A program made the translations under genes and the position numbers. A stretch of 24,342 nucleotides of DNA from Spirochaetota bacterium (GTDB lineage: Bacteria > Spirochaetota > UBA4802 > JAFGJZ01), in the NCBI GenBank assembly GCA_023396665.1, contig JAEWVL010000207.1:1-24342 (forward strand), given 5' to 3'. Positions 21,748 to 24,342 of the stretch are shown here, piece after piece (the stretch's first letter is position 1; each line of letters starts with the position of its first letter). The notes under the pieces were generated by a model that ran no database searches, was not told where the DNA came from, and saw nothing but the letters and a program-made list of their open reading frames with translations.

Positions 21748-21772
21748 AACTTCAACCTTCACGGTATATCTT
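21748..21772. promoter_or_regulatory. 25-bp element, degenerate copy 3
   Basis: Nineteen of 25 positions match the perfect copy at 18287-18311, including the nine-base core CCTTCACGG, but the left arm has lost symmetry. It sits about 30 bp after the point where DUF1016 homology ends, so it may be a leftover control region brought there by a deletion. Confidence 0.4.
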
Positions 21773-21823
21773 TATAAGATTCCTTCCTGTATATTGGAGT
21801 CAAAAAACAATCTTTTCAACTGG

Positions 21824-21888
21824 CGGTTCTCAAAAACCCAATGATAAAGCATGGTATAATAATTTCTGATAGTAGTTTTTGGAACCGC
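21824..21888. promoter_or_regulatory. inverted repeat around an extended -10 promoter
   Basis: GCGGTTC plus AAAAAC (21824-21838) pairs with GTTTTT plus GAACCGC (21875-21888), with a small internal bulge. The 36-bp loop contains TGGTATAAT (21852-21860), an extended -10 match on the plus strand. No good -35 is visible. It could drive the short terminated transcript described next. Confidence 0.35.
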
Positions 21889-21933
21889 TCAATTGTATTC
21901 TGTTGGTCGTAAATACTTCCGTGGCTTTTTGAT

Positions 21934-21966
21934 ACTTATACAAATATGAATTTGTGTAAGTTTTTT
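21934..21966 (+). terminator. Rho-independent terminator
   Basis: A 12-bp stem (21934-21945 with 21950-21961, one G-U pair, loop ATGA) is followed by a T-run at 21961-21966. It lies about 90 bp after the DUF1016 remnant and about 75 bp after a possible extended -10 promoter. The stretch 21967-22103 beyond it shows no gene or structure. Confidence 0.65.
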
Positions 21967-22160
21967 GCGGGGGGATAACGGATGTAGTCTTCTTTTACTG
22001 TATCGTGCTATGATAATTAATAATAGGTTGATTTAATTTTTTTGCTGAGTTTTAGTGGTTGTGTACAAGTACTTTTAGCGATGTTTCTTTCTTAGTGTAA
22101 GGGTTCTTTTGCGAAAAGAATCGAAACCGTTGCAACTTCTTTTGAACGGCCAAAAGAAGT

Positions 22161-22198
22161 GTGAGTCGGCTTTTTGCGCTTCCTGCGCGCCGGCTCAC
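22161..22198 (+). repeat. nested hairpin module B2
   Basis: The outer arms are 22161-22170 and 22189-22198 (GTGAGTCGGC/GCCGGCTCAC, with one G-U). The linker is TTTTT. The inner GCGC/GCGC pair is at 22176-22188 with loop TTCCT. The inner stem abuts the right outer arm. Confidence 0.75.
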
Positions 22199-22241
22199 CT
22201 GCGGCATCGTGCCTTACGTGCGCAAGAAAAGGCCGCTCTCA

Positions 22242-22271
22242 TCGGCGCTTGTACATCCGTGTACGCGCCGA
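22242..22271 (+). repeat. nested hairpin module B4
   Basis: The outer arms are 22242-22248 and 22265-22271 (TCGGCGC/GCGCCGA). The linker is TT. The inner GTACA/TGTAC pair is at 22251-22264 with loop TCCG and abuts the right outer arm. Confidence 0.78.
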
Positions 22272-22357
22272 CTATCGGCATCCATGCCGTACGAACGCCG
22301 AGGGCTGCTGTGCAGAACGCTAGCTGCGCCCGATGGGCGATTGCTTCGATGCGCTTT

Positions 22358-22396
22358 GCGAAACGCCTCATTTGACATCCATGTCAGGCGTTTCGC
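22358..22396 (+). repeat. nested hairpin module B7, at the intron boundary
   Basis: The outer arms are 22358-22367 and 22387-22396 (GCGAAACGCC/GGCGTTTCGC). The linker is TCATT. The inner TGACA/TGTCA pair is at 22373-22386 with loop TCCA and abuts the right outer arm. Eight bases separate it from the 3' end of the group II intron. Confidence 0.8.
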
Positions 22397-22455
22397 CTGG
22401 GCTTGTAGAGTAGACCCCGGATTCCCTTCAATGAGTTTCACCGGGGCCCCTCGTC

Positions 22456-22487
22456 AAACCGTGCATGCGGTTTTCCCGCACACGGCT
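22456..22487 (-). ncRNA. group II intron domain V
   Basis: On the minus strand AGCCGTGTGCGG, a GAAA-type tetraloop region and CCGCATGCACGGTTT form the 34-nt-class catalytic hairpin with an AGC triad and an internal bulge. It lies 18 bp after the maturase stop, the usual place. Confidence 0.85.
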
Positions 22488-22504
22488 TTCCTATGAATTT
22501 CGTC

Positions 22505-23854
22505 TCAAGCTTTCACAGTGTCCTTGATACCATATGTATCAGGGTCGATCAATCCATACGTATCAATCCACTTCCTGAACATCCCTTGACATCGGGCATA
22601 TCGATATCGTTGACTTTTCCTCTTATGGTGCCGAAACAGTCTGTCTTGCAAATACATCCGTAATTTCCTTCGGGTTATACCCGTATAGGTTACTTCCGGT
22701 ATCGTAAAGTAGTTCAACCATCCACGCAGTTTATGGTTCAGCATCTTTACAGTATCTTCTGAACTCCTGTTCCGGTATCTGATGAGTTCTTCACGTACAG
22801 CTGCGACCAGTTTCTGAAATGACTTTTTGCTCGGGTGTACACTTAGATACTTCTCATCGGAATTGTAGATACTTATTCTCCTCTGAAAAGTAAATCCGAG
22901 AAAGTCAAAAGAGTCTTTTTGCGCATCTATCAGACGACTCTTTTCATCATTGAGCTGCAATCCCATACGCTTGAGCAGATAGTTCAGTGCTTCTATCACA
23001 CTGCCCTGTATTCTGCGCCCCATCAGTACGAAATCATCAGCATATCGCACGATTTCCACCGCACTGAACGCTTTATGATTCCTCACCAGTTGATCTACCA
23101 GATTCAGGTATATGTTCGCAAGCAACGGGGAAATGACTCCCCCCTGTGGCGTACCGGTCTTGTTCTTTTTGCCCCCGCTTATTCTGCCGTCCTCTATTAC
23201 CGGAGCTTTCAGCCACAACTTGATCAGATGAAGAACATTCTTGTCACTGATCCGTTGTCCGACGAGCTTCAGTAATCTATCGTGAGGTATCGTGTCAAAA
23301 TACTGGCTCAAATCCGCATCCAGCACTTCATTCTTACCCTCTTTGAGCTTCTCTTTGATCGCTTCTACTGCATCCGAAGCTTTGCGCTGCGGTCTGAATC
23401 CGTATGAAGCATCATCAAAATCCGCCTCAAAGATCGGTTCAATCACCAGTTTGCATGACATCTGTACGACCCTGTCCCGAATGGTCGGTATACCTAGCGG
23501 CCTCATCTTCCCATTCGCTTTCGGTATGTACACCCGTTTGACCGGCTGTACATGATACGTCCTGTTTTCCAGCTCATCCTGCAGTTGCACAAGAAAGTCA
23601 AGCAGTCCGTTTTCTTCGATCTGCTTGAAGGTGACGCCATCTACTCCCGGCGCTCCTCCGTTTCCTTTCACTCTTTTGTAGGCCTCTGCCAGAAAATCCA
23701 GTCGACGTATCTTGTCGTACAATACATAAAACCTGAATCCCTTTTCCTGCTTGGCTTTTCGGTATAACTTCCTCTGAAAGTCTCGTACCTTTTCGTTCTT
23801 TCGTAGGCTGATCTCCAATCTGAACATACTCCTTTCTTCGAAAGTATCCTTCAT
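22505..23854 (-). CDS. ltrA: group II intron reverse transcriptase/maturase
   Basis: 449 aa from the ATG at 23854; an ATG at 23827 after AAAGGAG is an alternative start. RT motifs are present in order: R-P-L-G-I-P-T-I-R-D-R-V-V-Q, F-R-P-x-R-K-A, D-A-D-L-S-x-Y-F-D, G-T-P-Q-G-G-V-I-S-P-L-L-A-N, and Y-A-D-D-F-V at the catalytic site. The maturase X domain follows (L-N-H-K-L-R-G-W-L-N-Y-F). No HNH endonuclease domain is present, so mobility would be endonuclease-independent, as in class C, D and related lineages. No frameshift is seen, so both protein and intron may be active. Confidence 0.95.
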   Translation of the reverse strand: MKDTFEERSMFRLEISLRKNEKVRDFQRKLYRKAKQEKGFRFYVLYDKIRRLDFLAEAYKRVKGNGGAPGVDGVTFKQIEENGLLDFLVQLQDELENRTYHVQPVKRVYIPKANGKMRPLGIPTIRDRVVQMSCKLVIEPIFEADFDDASYGFRPQRKASDAVEAIKEKLKEGKNEVLDADLSQYFDTIPHDRLLKLVGQRISDKNVLHLIKLWLKAPVIEDGRISGGKKNKTGTPQGGVISPLLANIYLNLVDQLVRNHKAFSAVEIVRYADDFVLMGRRIQGSVIEALNYLLKRMGLQLNDEKSRLIDAQKDSFDFLGFTFQRRISIYNSDEKYLSVHPSKKSFQKLVAAVREELIRYRNRSSEDTVKMLNHKLRGWLNYFTIPEVTYTGITRRKLRMYLQDRLFRHHKRKSQRYRYARCQGMFRKWIDTYGLIDPDTYGIKDTVKA

Positions 23855-24342
23855 AGCAGAGCCCCTTCGCTCCGGCGAAGTTGTGTTGTCTTCACCATCA
23901 CCACTACTATGGGCTCATCCGACTTCCTTACCGCCATCCGCAATTCTGTCGGCTTCCCTTCCGACCATGCAAACCGGAGTCGTCAGCTCCAGCGATAAGG
24001 ATCTCCCAAGTTCATGTGCAACCCTTAAGACACGCGCCGTCTCCGAATAACCCCGGATAGCTCTCATGCTCTCGGAATTCCGTTTCCTCTTCTGTTTTAC
24101 CGCATGAGACAGCGGGCTTCACCATACAGGACAGTCTGGCCGCTATCGATTCTGTAACGAGGCTCAATAGAGTTCACTTTCGTTACGGCTCACATCTTCG
24201 TTATCCCGCACTCTGCACAGTTCGTTACCTCCCTGTACAGCGGAACTTCTTAACTCCCGAACAGAAGCAAGGGAGTTTTCAGGTCTCTCACCTGATGGGT
24301 TCTTTTACGTCTATATCTACACACGCCTCTTGGCGTACCCTG

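Larger units (their letters stand above)
21362..21844 (+). pseudogene. truncated YhcG/DUF1016 nuclease gene
   Basis: About 160 aa (ATG 21362, or GTG 21359). Residues about 8-117 match the DUF1016 N-terminal domain: L-L-S-E-I-K, Y-Y-E-I-G-K-L-I, G-W-G-S-S-F-I-x-R-L-S-K-D and I-P-W-G-H-H. After about position 21717 similarity stops, and the frame runs through unrelated sequence to a stop. The PDDEXK nuclease domain that normally follows is absent. The start overlaps the BrnA-like gene. It is most likely a deletion remnant; a captured N-terminal-only protein is less likely. Confidence 0.78.
22104..22396. repeat. hairpin array B
   Basis: A second array of the same style as array A. Simple units: TTCTTTT/AAAAGAA (22104-22120); ACTTCTTTTG/CAAAAGAAGT with loop AACGGC (22135-22160); GGCA/TGCC with loop TCG (22203-22213); CGGCA/TGCCG with loop TCCA (22276-22289); CGCCC/GGGCG with loop GAT (22327-22339). 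Three nested modules are listed separately. The array runs up to the group II intron boundary. Open frames here are by-products. Confidence 0.8.
22405..24324 (-). mobile_element. complete group II intron
   Basis: On the minus strand the element starts with GTGTG at 24324 and ends with CTCTAC at 22405, fitting the GUGYG...AY rule, for a length of about 1.92 kb. It contains a reverse transcriptase/maturase ORF followed by domain V (22456-22487) and a domain VI stem (about 22406-22452, with CCCCGG/CCGGGG arms). The 470 bp from 24324 to 23855 hold structured domain I-III RNA and no gene. The last bases of the 5' exon on the intron strand are AAGAGGC, and the complement GCCTC lies in the intron at 24159-24163, a candidate EBS1. 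The 18 bp beyond 24324 are 5' exon. Boundaries are inferred from the consensus. Confidence 0.8.

Noticed and set aside
22104..22396. Integron attC sites
   Set aside because: The outer/inner stem plan recalls attC folding, but the conserved RYYYAAC/GTTRRRY boxes are absent and no integrase or cassette genes are seen.
22109..22496. Cys/Ala/Arg-rich ORFs over hairpin array B
   Set aside because: They are GC-biased by-products of the palindromes and one runs into intron domain VI.

Overview
The window splits into two parts that meet at about 13.83-13.85 kb. Positions 1-13,828 hold a tightly packed plus-strand operon with high-GC codon use, in which almost every start overlaps the previous stop. 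Positions 13,853-24,342 are AT-richer and mosaic: small gene pairs on both strands, toxin-antitoxin-like genes, a truncated nuclease gene, repeats and a group II intron. This looks like a bacterial chromosome with an accessory region beside a redox gene cluster. The organism is Gram-negative-like, since it has lipoprotein signals, a Tat-type leader and a LolCDE/MacB-type exporter. The lipobox sequences and the gene set would fit an anaerobic spirochaete or a member of the PVC group. I cannot decide between them from sequence alone.

Redox cluster (1-8,845). In order: the tail of a Cys-rich protein; a Tat-leader multi-cluster ferredoxin; a PQQ-type beta-propeller lipoprotein; a NapH/NosR-like polytopic Fe-S protein; a membrane-anchored beta-propeller; a NuoE-NuoF fusion that should bind FMN and NADH; and a NuoG-N/GltD-like hybrid. 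The inferred job is to take electrons from NADH in the cytoplasm, pass them across the membrane through Fe-S centres and deliver them to periplasmic partners. After a 104-bp gap with an inverted repeat come a third propeller lipoprotein, an ABC ATPase and a 1021-aa FtsX-type permease (8,950-13,828), probably an envelope-export module.

Accessory part. A WYL-domain regulator (minus) faces a protein with two AAA+ domains (plus) across a 287-bp region. A 25-bp palindrome in that region recurs upstream of an unrecognised 203-aa gene (17,581-18,192) and again next to the scar of a truncated YhcG/DUF1016 nuclease gene. This suggests a small WYL-controlled regulon. Two BrnT/BrnA-like toxin-antitoxin pairs in opposite orientation flank a SLOG/DprA-like gene.

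The most unusual feature is a pair of dense hairpin arrays (19,898-20,280 and 22,104-22,396). Their modules share one nested architecture: an outer stem, a short one-sided linker, and an inner stem with a TCCN, TTCCT or TCG loop. Stem sequences differ completely between modules while pairing is kept. A complete group II intron (22,405-24,324, minus strand) begins 8 bp beyond the last hairpin of the second array. No tRNA, rRNA or CRISPR array was seen.
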